Assembly (NCBI GenBank): GCA_022497155.1
Contig: MU385774.1
Location: 62,001-126,000 of the forward strand
DNA length: 64,000 nt
Reading direction: 5' to 3'
Origin: Whalleya microplaca
Lineage: Eukaryota; Ascomycota; Sordariomycetes; Xylariales; Xylariaceae
Shown: piece after piece, positions 47,812-58,395 of the stretch
Numbering within the stretch: position 1 is the stretch's first letter
Layout: each line of letters begins with the position of its first letter
The notes under the pieces: generated by a model
What the model saw: the letters and a program-made list of their open reading frames with translations, nothing else
The model's database searches: none
Told to the model about the DNA's origin: nothing
Translations under genes and position numbers: made by a program

Positions 47812-48857
47812 GTTGCTAGCTGGGATCCCCGGGGGACGTCGAGAGTTTCTCAGCTGCCGCAGGGTGTGGTGTATAGTTGATACGGCGGCGGCTGGTACCG
47901 AAGTCCCAGATCCCGTGCGGCCACTAGATGAGGTTGGCCTATAGGACCTGCTACGGAGACTAGTCGAACTCTGCGTGTGTAAAACAGATATACGTGAGAC
48001 TAGAAACCTGCCTGATATTCCCGTGTACTTGAATCCGTAGTTTCCGGGCTGATGGAGGTACAGACGAGACAAACTCCGAGTGTGCTGCCAGACGGAACTT
48101 AGTCTGCGTGCTTTACACCCCAGAGTCCCACCGACGCTTCTTGTGGCCCATGAGCTAGTTTGGTATCTGGGATTGTACAGACATTTTTAGCATATCCAGC
48201 CCAGTAAGATTCTAGGGTTCTACCAGAGGTCTCCATGAATTATATAATAAGCTTACGTATACATGTAATATACGAACACGATTCAAGTTACACAAAGGCC
48301 GTTGTGAGAGAAGATATCTTAGGTAATCTAGAGGTACTGGAGGTCGGTGGTCGGTGGTCGGTATACTGAGATATGGACCCCCCGATCCCCGGCATTGCAT
48401 ATCGCTACATCTGGCCGTCTGGGCACCGCATCGGACCCTTCCAGCGTTGCTCGTGTACCCCTCCAACCTGTACGTAGATCTCTTAGATGCCAAGCAGTGA
48501 CATCAGGCTCGATAGCTTCGAATGTTCGAGCTCCTTGCCGTTCATTCCACTCAGCCGCACGCTTCAACCATCAGCCATTGAAGATATGCACTGAACCTCC
48601 CACTCCGAGCCAGCCTTCGTGACTGCAGTCGGTTTCGACGTCTTTTGGTTCAAACTTCTCTGGCTATCTACATGTAGCTACCAATTGCGCTCCCAAACAA
48701 CCGAGGATCTTCAATCGCATAGCCGGCCTCTATTCCCACCCATTGACCTGCCTACCCACAAGCCTCCTCCTTTCCATAGGAGCAAAGCACCTCAACGCAC
48801 CACTGCTTCAACACGCCCACCAAGCCGTACCACAACCCCAAACCACAGACCCCCCCC
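47812..48857. other. Divergent intergenic region between Nudix gene and opi10
   Basis: About 1 kb between divergent genes. The first 261 bp may code for an N-terminal extension of the Nudix protein (open, in frame, start at 48,072). The last 200 bp are CA- and pyrimidine-rich and probably form the opi10 leader. No other gene is seen. Confidence 0.5.
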
Positions 48858-49535
48858 ATGGCATCCCCCCCACCACCCCCCTTCGGCCTCCTCCCCGCCG
48901 GCCACCCCCTCGTCACGACGCCCACCTCCCAGCCCGGCCCGACCTCCTTCCTGTACACGCTCCCCACCGCGACCCCCGCGAACCCCAAGCCCTTCGCCCA
49001 CCTCGCCGTCTTCCTGCTGCCCGCCGTCGCGCTGCCCCCCGGCACCGCCGCCGCCATCTACGTCGCGCGGTGCCCCACCGCTAACCCGAGCACCCCGCCG
49101 AACTTCCGGTTCCTCGGCGCTGTCGGCGCGGGGAAGGAGAGCGCGGTTTTTAAACTGAGTCCGGGGGAAGGGGGACAAGGGGGGGCGGGGGCAGGGGCGG
49201 GAGGGGGAGGGGGAGGAAATGGGGAAGGAGGGGGAGATGGGGGAGTGGTGATGATCGGGATCGAAGTGGAAGACGCCAGCGCCGTAGCCTCGCGCATGGC
49301 CACCATCACCACCAACAACAAGCCGCAGCACGACACAGGGGTATCGACGCAAGCGCAGGTCCAACTGGCACAGCGGATAATCCAGAACGCGTTCAACTTC
49401 CTATCGGGGTTCAGCGGGCAGGTGGGCGCGGGCGGCGTCGAGGTGGTGCCGCTAAGGGCCTTCCAGGACTGGTGGCGGAAGTTCGAGGCCCGGATACGGA
49501 GTGATCCTACTTTCTTGGAACGGGGGCAGGATTGA
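48858..49535 (+). CDS. opi10: Hikeshi/Opi10 family protein
   Basis: A single-exon frame of 225 residues. The start FGLLPAGHPLVT, then TSFLYTLPTAT and HLAVFLLPAVALPPGTAAAIY, is characteristic of the Hikeshi/Opi10 (DUF775) family, and so are ALPP, FRFLGAVGAGKESAVFKL and the C-terminal FQDWWRKFEARIRSDPTFLE. Human Hikeshi is the heat-stress nuclear import carrier for Hsp70, while yeast Opi10 mutants overproduce inositol. A Gly-rich insertion (about residues 103-128, encoded by long G runs) interrupts the middle of the domain and looks like repeat expansion within a loop. High GC content produces many antisense open frames here. Confidence 0.9.
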   Translation: MASPPPPPFGLLPAGHPLVTTPTSQPGPTSFLYTLPTATPANPKPFAHLAVFLLPAVALPPGTAAAIYVARCPTANPSTPPNFRFLGAVGAGKESAVFKLSPGEGGQGGAGAGAGGGGGGNGEGGGDGGVVMIGIEVEDASAVASRMATITTNNKPQHDTGVSTQAQVQLAQRIIQNAFNFLSGFSGQVGAGGVEVVPLRAFQDWWRKFEARIRSDPTFLERGQD

Positions 49536-50691
49536 GGGGGAGGTGCTGGGGGGAGGGGAGGGAGGTGCTTTTGTTCCTGAGGTGGAAAGGGGAAGGGGGC
49601 CAGGGAGAGAGAGGGAGGGGAGAGCAAAGGAGATAGGAGAAGAAAAATGATGATGCGACAGACGAGACAACGAGGCCTTCGAAACGACAGAAAGGGGGCG
49701 GGGGTTGATAGGGAAGAAGAAAAGGGGGCATGCGGCTTCGTGGTTGTCTCATTGGACGAATCTCGCATGTATACCAGCCTTTACACACGCATACACCACA
49801 CTACATCAAAAGTCTTGGAGATGGACATGCCGACACAGCTTGTGCTGGCTATGATGGATGCTAGAGGGACGAAGCACAGTCGGTATTTCCTCATTTTACG
49901 GCTTTGGGGGTGATACCAGGGGCTTTGTAAAAGGGGCGGCGGCATGGGCAATTGTATATTCAGCCAGGGGGAAAAAGCAGTATTTTGTGCAATGAAAAAT
50001 AGGTTCAAATAAAACTAGAAAAGTCTACTTCGCAGACAGAGAAATCTATCCAATGATAAATCCCTTGGGTATTTGGGTATTCAGATATATCATATATATT
50101 CAGACCGAAGTACATACATACAGTCAGCGTAGCCTGGGCATGGTCGTTCTCTCTATCTGTCTGTCTGTCTGTCTGCGTAGTGAAGAGCCATAGGTAACTA
50201 GGTAGCTCCCACAACACAACACCCACGCCTATGAAGAAGGTAGTATAGTAAGTATGTACTATAATCGACCCCGGCCTCTCTCTTTCTCTCTAAATCCAAA
50301 AACCAGCCTCTCAATCTCTCTCCAGATACGAGACCCAGGTCCAGTTCTGATGTTTCCATAACACAGTGAACTTCGTTATACCCACGACACCACGACACCA
50401 TACTACACCACACACACGAACTCCATTCCCTATGTTGATTGATCCGTATCTTCCCAGCAAGTCAACCAGGCCCCATTCCCAACTCCGGTGAAAAAAGAAC
50501 CCTGTAATAATCCGCCGTAGTCCCTCTAGAAGGTGATATACCCTAGGTTACCGCTACCGCCTGAGCAATACAAGTAGAGTAACTGCCCAAGCCAGCAGCT
50601 AAAAAGAAGCCGCCACACGGCCAACAAAACAAAAACAATATATATCTACAAGAAGCTTTTTCTGATTCGACTGATTTGATGGATTAATCGA
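49536..50691. other. Shared 3' region of opi10 and ynd1
   Basis: About 1.15 kb between two convergent genes. It contains a G/A-rich purine tract right after the opi10 stop (49,536-49,640) and a CTGT microsatellite near 50,155-50,175. No gene is seen; short frames on both strands have no support. Confidence 0.5.
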
Positions 50692-52859
50692 TCAATCCTC
50701 CGCCACCGGACTCATCAACGGGCTCTTTAATCTCGTGGGACTAGCAGCGCGACTCTTGCGGCCGGCGCTCAGCATCTGCGGGAACAGCCTCTCGCGGCTC
50801 TCGGTGCGCACCACGAGGCCGGCGCGGTCGATAGCGTTGCCGCCGCCGGGGTGCGGGTGCTTCTTCAGATCGTCGAAGGAGCCGTCGTTAAGCTTCGGCG
50901 TGGCCAAGCCGGAAGTTCGGCCCACCCGCGAGGACCCCGCGCCGCTGCTGTTGTCCGAGTTCTCGCCCTCGTCCGAGGACACGTCGCCGAGCTCGAATTG
51001 GTCGTAGTCGCCCTCCTCCATCACCCGCTCGTAGCTGTGCTGGGTGCGCCCGAAGAGCTTCTGCGAGAGCGCCGAGAACACGCGTCCGCCGCCCTTCCGG
51101 GGACTGCCGGGGTGGTGGCGGCGGCGGCGCAACATGGTGTTAACACGGGTGTAGAGGCGCATCCGTCGGTCTCGCTTTCGGAGGAGGAAGGCGATGAACA
51201 TGAAGATCAGGAAGAACAGGAAGAAACCAGATGTCGACTTCGATTTGGCGTGGTCTATCAGGTCCTCGGCGGTATCGCTCCAGTCACCCTCGTAATCGAT
51301 CGACAACGTCGTGTTGGAATCGGACCCGGCGTGTTGGAAGTCTGAAGGTACGCCTTTCACATTGCTTCCGAACCCGACGGGGAGTCGATAGTTATCTTGT
51401 GGAGGCACTTGACCGGCAGCATAAAGGACCACTTTCCCAAGCGTCCAGCTAATTTCGATGTCGTCGATCTCATCTGCGGCGTGGAAAGGGCTCAGGAGAC
51501 CCTTCTCTTTAGCAGCCTCTCCAATTTCCTTGGTAACATTTGTCCCGGGACTTGGTGTGTCTTCGATTCCGACCCTTGGTATTCCAATGCCCTCGTGCAG
51601 AACGCTAATCAGCCAAGAGGCCTTGAAGCAGGCTTCTTGTGCCTCTTTGCCGTGGTCCTTCTTTCGCGACTCGATATCCGACTCGATGTCCTCCCAACGT
51701 TGGCTACAAAAGTCCAACACTTTCTTCTGGTATGTATTAAAATCGTATGCCGCATCGTCATCTTTACTCGTAAACACCCCGTGCGTTGTGTGCCAATATT
51801 CGGAAACTCCAACAAAATGGTTGACATCGAAGTCAATTGGCGGGACGTGTTGGCCATTAAACAAGCAGGGTTCGTCGTCGCACGGCATGTCCTTCCCGAG
51901 CAGAGGCTTCGTCCTCCGTAAGCACTCGTCGAATTCACCGGTACCAACTAGTTCCAGCTCTTTCGAGGATCCCTTGATGAGGTCCCCCTTCTCCGAGGTC
52001 CGTAGCCCTCGTGGTAAACACGGATCGGGTACCTCATGTTCGCCATCGATCAGAAACTGGTCGACAAGCGCCTTGACGTAGCGCTCGCGAGCTTGGTTGA
52101 CACCAAATCCCAGCCACGTAGAAGTGAAGATTTTATATTCCAGAGGTGCACCATTCATAGTTCGCAGTCGAAGCAATTTCAGGTCATTCCCATGCTCTTC
52201 GGCTACCGTGCTGTTCGGGGCAAAGGCGATCTGCGCCGAAGCGCCACCCATATCCAGGAAGCCGTAGGTATGGTGACTCTTTCCGTGGGCATGTCCTTCC
52301 GGGTTGTTGAAGCTGCCCAGGAGATAGTTGGCCGCTATCCATCCGTATAAACCTTCGGTCTCGCCGGGGATGACTTGAATGTGCATGTCGCAATCGGGGA
52401 GGGAGAATCGGGTATGTTGGCGGAAGTAGGAGCACGTCTCGGTGATGACGGCCCGTTGTTGCGTAGGAGGTAGTAATCGCATGCCGGCCGTGGCCATCAG
52501 GAATATCGGCGTATCCTCGTGCTTGTCCTCGGGGATAACATCGAGTGCCTGCTCAACCAACTTCTTCAGATGGTCTGGTCCAACATCTTCCGGGTGGTCG
52601 CCGAAGGTCGAGATTCCCGGTCGTATCTTCTTGGTCCATTTATCCTTGGTCATGACATTGGGCAAGCTATGTAATTCTTCGTAGGTCGCGTCCTTCAATA
52701 TCTTAGCGGCATCCTGCCATCGGTAGATATGCAACCGCGTGCCCGAGGAGCCGGCGTCTAGAATGACACCCCATCGCCCTGATTTGAGTTCTGTCAATAC
52801 TAACGTCGCAGGGTAGAATTATGTCAGACGGAGTGGTGGTGCTTACATCTCTTCCCCAT
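50692..52859 (-). CDS. ynd1: Golgi apyrase, GDA1/CD39 family (Ynd1-like)
   Basis: A 13-nt first exon (52859-52847, MGKR plus one base) is joined across a 47-bp intron (GTAAGC...GTTAG) to 52799-50692, giving 706 residues. The short exon is inferred because the family begins MGKxxxGVILDAGSSGTR. Apyrase-conserved regions are clear: DAGSSGTR, LMATAGMRLL, GETEGLYGWIAANYLLG, and FLDMGGASAQIAF. A single hydrophobic span near residue 535 (FFLFFLIFMFIAFLL) is followed by a basic, Ser-rich cytosolic tail, as in yeast Ynd1. The enzyme hydrolyses nucleoside di- and triphosphates in the Golgi lumen, supporting nucleotide-sugar exchange during glycosylation. Confidence 0.92.
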
Positions 52860-53214
52860 GGCCGATGAGCTGAAACTACCGGAGAGGTATGTTCAAAACG
52901 TGGCAGAAGCGACGGGCAATGGATGCGATGATGCGATGATGCGACGATGCGATGGTGTTCTTTGGTGTAGAAAGTTGAAAGATCAATATTGCAGCATGTT
53001 TTGGATATCTATCGTAGGGCTAAGGTGGTGGACGATATGCGCGGCTCTGACGATGGTCGGTCGATTGGTTGGCTGGATGGGTTGGGTGGAAGGTTTCGTT
53101 TCGATTACGCGTTCTGAATCAGAAGTGCGAAATGGTACAATTAAGGGGGTTACAGGGCACGATGCGGCGCACGATGCGATACAATACGATACGGATACAG
53201 TATGGTACGGGTAC

Positions 53215-53238
53215 GGTAACGGTAACGGTAACGGTAAC
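53215..53238. repeat. GGTAAC hexamer microsatellite
   Basis: Four perfect GGTAAC units in a row, preceded by degenerate GGTACGG-like units. It lies about 360 bp upstream of the ynd1 start codon and is a candidate for length variation. Confidence 0.85.
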
Positions 53239-55522
53239 GATGGATGAGAATGAATGAATAGGAACCAAGTACTTTCGGAAAACGAGTGAGAAGAGTTCAG
53301 TTCGGTCACAACACATAGGATCTGAACGGTTGGTGGTTAAGTTGGAACGAGAGACATTATCTGTGGTCAGCAGTACGCAGTAGGTATGTAAGATGAGAAA
53401 GGAGATCTACTCGGGATTGCCTAGAAAAGGCTGTTGTTGCTGAGGTATCTATGTATTTTCTGGATCGGCCTCTCTGGCCTCTCTGCCTCTGTGACAACCA
53501 GCAGGGTTCCAGGAAGAAACGAATGGGATTAAGTGGGGAGTAGCAGGGAGCGGGCGATGGAGGCTACCTATATTATGGGTACTTATCCCGCTGGAGCAAA
53601 TGAAAATACTGGGAAAAACAGTGGATGTGTCCTGGAGCACGCTGGAGCTGACTGCCATTTTTGGCCCGCCAGTCAGATCGGTCCAGCAGTCCAGGTACTT
53701 CCATGTCGTATTAATCTGCTGCCAGTCAGCCAGTCTGCACAAACCTCCCTGACCTCCCGCGCATGTGCTACCTAAACGAGCCACGCTTGACCTCCCGTCA
53801 CATAATAGCTTGAGGCATGTACCTACTGCACCAATATCTGGAGATTGTATACCTCCATGCATAATAAATGGCCAACCTGACTTACACGGAATAGGTACAT
53901 ACATGAGAGATAACACCGATAACAACCAACTCACATGCATCCCAATTGACAAGGCAACATGGACATCAATCAAATGCACCCAAGGATGACCAACCAACCA
54001 TGGCAATCTTCGCTTACAATTTATATCTTTTAACTTTACCACTCTAATTTGCAATATGCAGCATTTTCTCTCTCATCCATTCGGTACCATGTCAACATGT
54101 GCGAGCTTGCAGACTGACTACCTGACTACATACCCAGTATTCCATATCGCCACCTGCCTCGTTACGAAAGGTGTGTGAGCGATCATCCCTCGAGATATCT
54201 TCGTGTTCCGGCCCGAATACCTACCTGTGTGCACCGTTACAATCAATTGAACACACAGTCCCAGTTTCCCCAGAATATCGTGCTATCAAAAAAACCGCAT
54301 CATGCCGCCACCACACACACTCGAGCATGCTGCTGCTGACATTGGCTTGTGAAGCTTGTCCTACGTAATGACATATTCCCCCCGCCATCATTGTTCATGC
54401 AGAACAACAACCCCTGTCGAGCCTGTCTGTCCTCTTTTTTTCAACGCTCTACATAGGTATCTGGGCTGTCTGGCCACTCAGAGTGACGGTCTCTCACCCG
54501 AGCAACCCAGCGAGGGACCCATTGGGTCTTGAGATCTCGACAGCTCGCCAGACAGGCGACGACTGACGTAGTTGTTAGTCAACTTGTGTGTTTCTTTGTC
54601 TCCTTCCCCTTCCGATCCCAAAGGGTTTTATTATGACTTCGATTATCCCATTTCGAGGTTATTATCCTAGCAGCTTAGCCCTTGTGTTATCATCTTTATC
54701 AGCTTCCGAGTTTCTCTCCTACTGCTCGCGGCAATGATCCTCTCTCTTTGTGGTCCCTTGCCTACATACCAGCCAGGTCCTGCGCGTTCCGGGCCGTCTC
54801 AGATAAAGCCAATTCGTGGCACGCCATACAAGTCGTACAAGTGTGCGCCGCGGCTGATTTATTCGCTACGACACTAGCATGCGTTCCATATGTAGTACAT
54901 ACAATTCCGTACTATCAGCGATTTTTTTCTTCTTCGTTGGTCGAGGCTCGGCTATAACTAGCGGGATTGCCAGGGCGTTCCCTAATCAGTCAGCTAGTGT
55001 GGTGGTAGGTACCTGACGGACAGCAGCTGCGAGTTCCTGAAAGAGGTCATGCAAGCAGGCAATAGCGCAATGCAACACGAACCTTTTATCGTCAACGCTT
55101 AGGTAGATTTCCATTTTCAGACCTAGTCGCCTAAAAGAAAACTGCCGCTGTTGACGATGATACCTAAGTGTCGCAACCTCAACAAATTCTGTGGTTGACT
55201 AATCAATAGTATGCATGCTCGTAGCTAGGCTCGTACATTATCCTAAGCATTGCAGAACTCTAAGCAATAGCAAGCGAGGTGGTCGTCTTAGGGATCTAGG
55301 CTCGGAAAAGACTCTAATCAGTAATGTTTGACACAGATTCATCGCTATCCCTTTGTGTATCATAACTATTTGTTAAGTGATTAGTCGGTTTATACAGTGT
55401 TTATTTCACTATGCAATGTAGTGCTTAGTACAATCGTCCCTATTACTACCTACTTCGTTGGACCTCAGCTTATTCGAATCTGCACATGTGTTGTGGTCAT
55501 CCTTTAATATTCTGGATTAATC

Positions 55523-55560
55523 GTAGCTTTGCTGAATGTAGCTTTGCTGAATGTAGCTGA
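55523..55560. repeat. 15-bp tandem repeat, 2.5 copies
   Basis: Unit GTAGCTTTGCTGAAT occurs at 55,523-55,537 and 55,538-55,552, followed by a partial third copy. No associated gene is recognised. Confidence 0.8.
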
Positions 55561-56599
55561 TAGCCGTAGGGATCCTCTTGACTGCCCAAGTCCTCTTCCT
55601 TGGATCGGCTTCTTTCGGGGTCTACCTCGACGTGCAGGCTTGTGATCATCAGTTATTAATATACCGGAAAGTCAAGGAGTCTCTTACGAGACTCTCAACT
55701 TGTTGGCCTCATGCTGGTATGGTGCTAACTACTTAGTATATAACATAAGTTGTCTGTTTTATACTCATTCTGTGGCTTTACTTAGGGAATAAAGCCGTCT
55801 CCTTGTTCAAACCCAACCAGCTATCACGGTATAATGTTTCGCTAGTCGTTGGTTGGTAAACATGAGATAGGTTTCGTAGTATTGAGACATAGCATAGCAC
55901 GCGGAGACAGACTAGTAAGTTACAATATGATATGTCAGGGCTCCAGACGGCGTGCTAGGAGAACATACATACTCTCTCAAGGCGCGACAGTCAGCACATA
56001 TCAAGTAGGCTGTCGCATAATTAAGCTTCATTGCGCGCAGCCTAGGCTGTATTCTGTCATGTCGCGGTACGGTATAAAAACTCATCATTCTGATGTTACA
56101 AACGCCCATATATGGACACAGAATGCGAAGGAAAATCCTACTTCCCGGGACATTCCAACGTTCTGGAAGAAATTCGCGGATGATAACGAATTCTTGAATA
56201 TGACGAGGCCCTGCCGGCAAACAATCACCAACCGACAACAACTACACCTGCCAAGTCGGAGAAAGTCTCCCTCAAAAGTCAAAGGCAAGAAAATCACGAA
56301 TGCCAAAGTATCCAGCTTACGGTGAGGGCTAGTTTAATTGAAAATTACACATGCCACTGTATTCAGTGTGAAGAAAAGGGGCTCAACGTCGCGTGAAAAA
56401 GTACGAACTTCTTCTCAACGTAACTGATCAGGTTGCCACATCATATGTCATGCATTCCAAGTGATTACAGAAATGCTATGAAATAGGATGCAAACATTGA
56501 AGTTTGTCTATCGAATTTCCATCGAACGATATTAACATAGATATGCCTTATAGGCTTCGTTTATCAACCAGAGTGACAAAGCGTCATTTCCACCTGAGG

Positions 56600-56749
56600 C
56601 AAGGTTGTAATCCACTCCACTCCACGAGAGCCTCTCGTGGACAAAAGACCACTATATGTACCGTGCACGCGTGCACGTACTGTAGTGTGCAACGTGCCAG
56701 CCCTGTTCCCACTCCACGAGAACCTCATGTGGAGTGGATTACAACCTTG
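56600..56749. repeat. 150-bp nested palindrome, MITE-like
   Basis: Perfect 21-bp terminal inverted repeats (56,600-56,620, CAAGGTTGTAATCCACTCCA plus C, and its exact complement at 56,729-56,749) enclose two internal hairpin-forming segments: CCACGAG...CTCGTGG near 56,622-56,640, and a related imperfect one near 56,713-56,732. At the centre is a perfect 14-bp palindrome, GTGCACGCGTGCAC (56,663-56,676). The ORF content is meaningless. The structure resembles a miniature inverted-repeat or fold-back element, although no clear target duplication flanks it. Confidence 0.7.
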
Positions 56750-56926
56750 TCCACCTCCATTTACCCCTAATTTTTTCCTCCGAGATATCCTCGTCTATCA
56801 AATGACCATGCAGAAGAACCCCTACTTAGAACCACTACCTTGACAATTTTACGAAACGAAAAGCCTTGATTATTCCATACATGTAGTGAATCCTCGGAAT
56901 AGGCAAAGCAACAGCTAGAGTCCGCA

Positions 56927-58395
56927 TCACAACCAGAAAGAGGTCATTCTCTCCTCGATCGACGGGTAGAACCGAGAGACCGGTGTCTCAGAGGGGAAAG
57001 AGCGATAACCACCATTCCGGGGTAATCTAGCAGTCGGCCCATTGGAGGACGCTCGTATTCTTCGGATAACTCGTTGAATAAAAGGAACACTACACAGAAT
57101 GCTGGCCTCTTCCAACTCGCGCAACGTCGGAAACAATACGTCAGGGGAGTAAGGGTAGAATCGATGGTCGTCGAAGAAGACCCATGCGCGCTGCCGGTAC
57201 ATCTCCAGGAGAACCATAGACGTTGTCTCTCGGTCACGCACCCAGAACGACATATCTCCAAAGAGCGCGTCCTCGACTTCGGAAGCGTACTTCCGCCACA
57301 TGCTACAGCTAGATGCTCGTCGCCCTCCGGAAACTCTAGATAGCCCAGAGGCCCCAAAGGTATTTGCTTAGGAGGGTTTACAACAATTTCTTTGGCGAAA
57401 GCCTTGAAAAGGAGCTTATGCTCTTTACGTTGGTCCGAAGCATCTTGCTTCCCAGTAAGGAGATTGACGGCCAGATCGAAACCGCACGCGGCCAACATAG
57501 AGACCACCCTGATTTCCTGACGGAATTGCCAACCTTCTATACCCAATTTTTCGGAGTACGCATCAGGGTTAAACCGTATGTAGTCGAATGATATGACGCC
57601 TGTAAGAAGTTCTTTGTGCGACGGACTGTCCATTTTTAGAGGGAAATCGGGAACCCATCCACCGCCGCAAGCAGCCATCATGGCGCCGTAGAGAGAGCTG
57701 AGATAATCGTGAACACATACAAGGGCTTCGGACCTCCACCCCAGGTATGTATAACGTTTGTATGAGTGTAAAATATCCCAATCCCAATGCAGAAAATGAA
57801 AGTTATGACAGTTTTCGAGGTTGACACTGCGCTCGAAGTAATTCTCTGGCCGTGGATGGTATATCTTACACAGGAGTTCATACCGCAGAAATGCAGTGAA
57901 CACGCGGTCTCTTTCTACAGGATTCAAATCGTCCAAGTCGAAAAGGCTGGAATCATTCAAGGAAATGTCCGGGAGGCGCAAATAAGCTCGGGGTGCATAG
58001 GGTGCAACTGCTTTAGAAAGATAGTCCCGGACAAATCTTGATATCAGGAGGTATAGCTTCTGAAGTAGTACGATGGTTTGTATATCGTGCTTTTACCAGG
58101 GATCGGGAAGTTGATGAGCTGCCCACATCTCAAGGTGCTGATGAACTTGGGCCAGGTAGTCGTTTGGTTTTGCATTATTGGCCTTGGGGAAGAGAATAAT
58201 AGCCATGGCATCCTGCAGAAGATCGCCACGGAGTTCGCGTTTCAGAAAGGCACGATTGATAGTACCTCTCGAATGATAAAGTTGAGTGAGCATGGCCGGG
58301 GATGCTCGGCTTAGCTGGGCCACATCCTTCCTGGAATTCAGTTGAGAGAAAACTTTCAGGCGAATCTCTGGTGCTAGGCGGCTAAACGGATCCAT
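56927..58395 (-). pseudogene. F-box-type protein gene, probably disrupted
   Basis: The start MDPFSRLAPEIRLKVFSQLN at 58,395 is a typical fungal F-box-like N-terminus. Coding continues to about 58,085 and resumes by about 58,040 (KLYLLISRFVRDYLSKAVAP) for some 240 residues to near 57,310. There the protein-like reading shifts by one frame into MWRKYASEVEDALFGDMSFW and runs on to a stop at 56,927. I could not find a GT-AG intron near 58,085 that joins the first two parts without creating a stop, and the shift near 57,305 has no convincing intron. Either the gene is decaying or the sequence has two small errors. Function, if any, would be substrate recognition for an SCF-type ubiquitin ligase, by analogy only. 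Confidence 0.6.

Larger units (their letters stand above)
52860..56926. other. Long intergenic region with repeats
   Basis: About 4 kb in which I recognise no gene. The first 500 bp carry ATGCGATG- and GGTAAC-type short repeats and form the ynd1 promoter side. Open frames up to 158 codons (55,849-56,325, plus strand) have no family signature. Specific repeats are listed separately. A long untranslated leader or non-coding RNA cannot be excluded. Confidence 0.45.

Noticed and set aside
55849..56325. 158-codon plus-strand frame in the long intergenic region
   Set aside because: No family signature, no clear start context, and an overlapping antisense frame of similar quality; not enough to call a gene.
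57280..57370. Intron GTAAAC...TAG to explain the frame change in the F-box-type gene
   Set aside because: It would remove a stretch (starting NPPKQIPLGPLGYLEFPEGD) that reads like genuine protein and continues naturally into the shifted frame, so a frameshift fits better.
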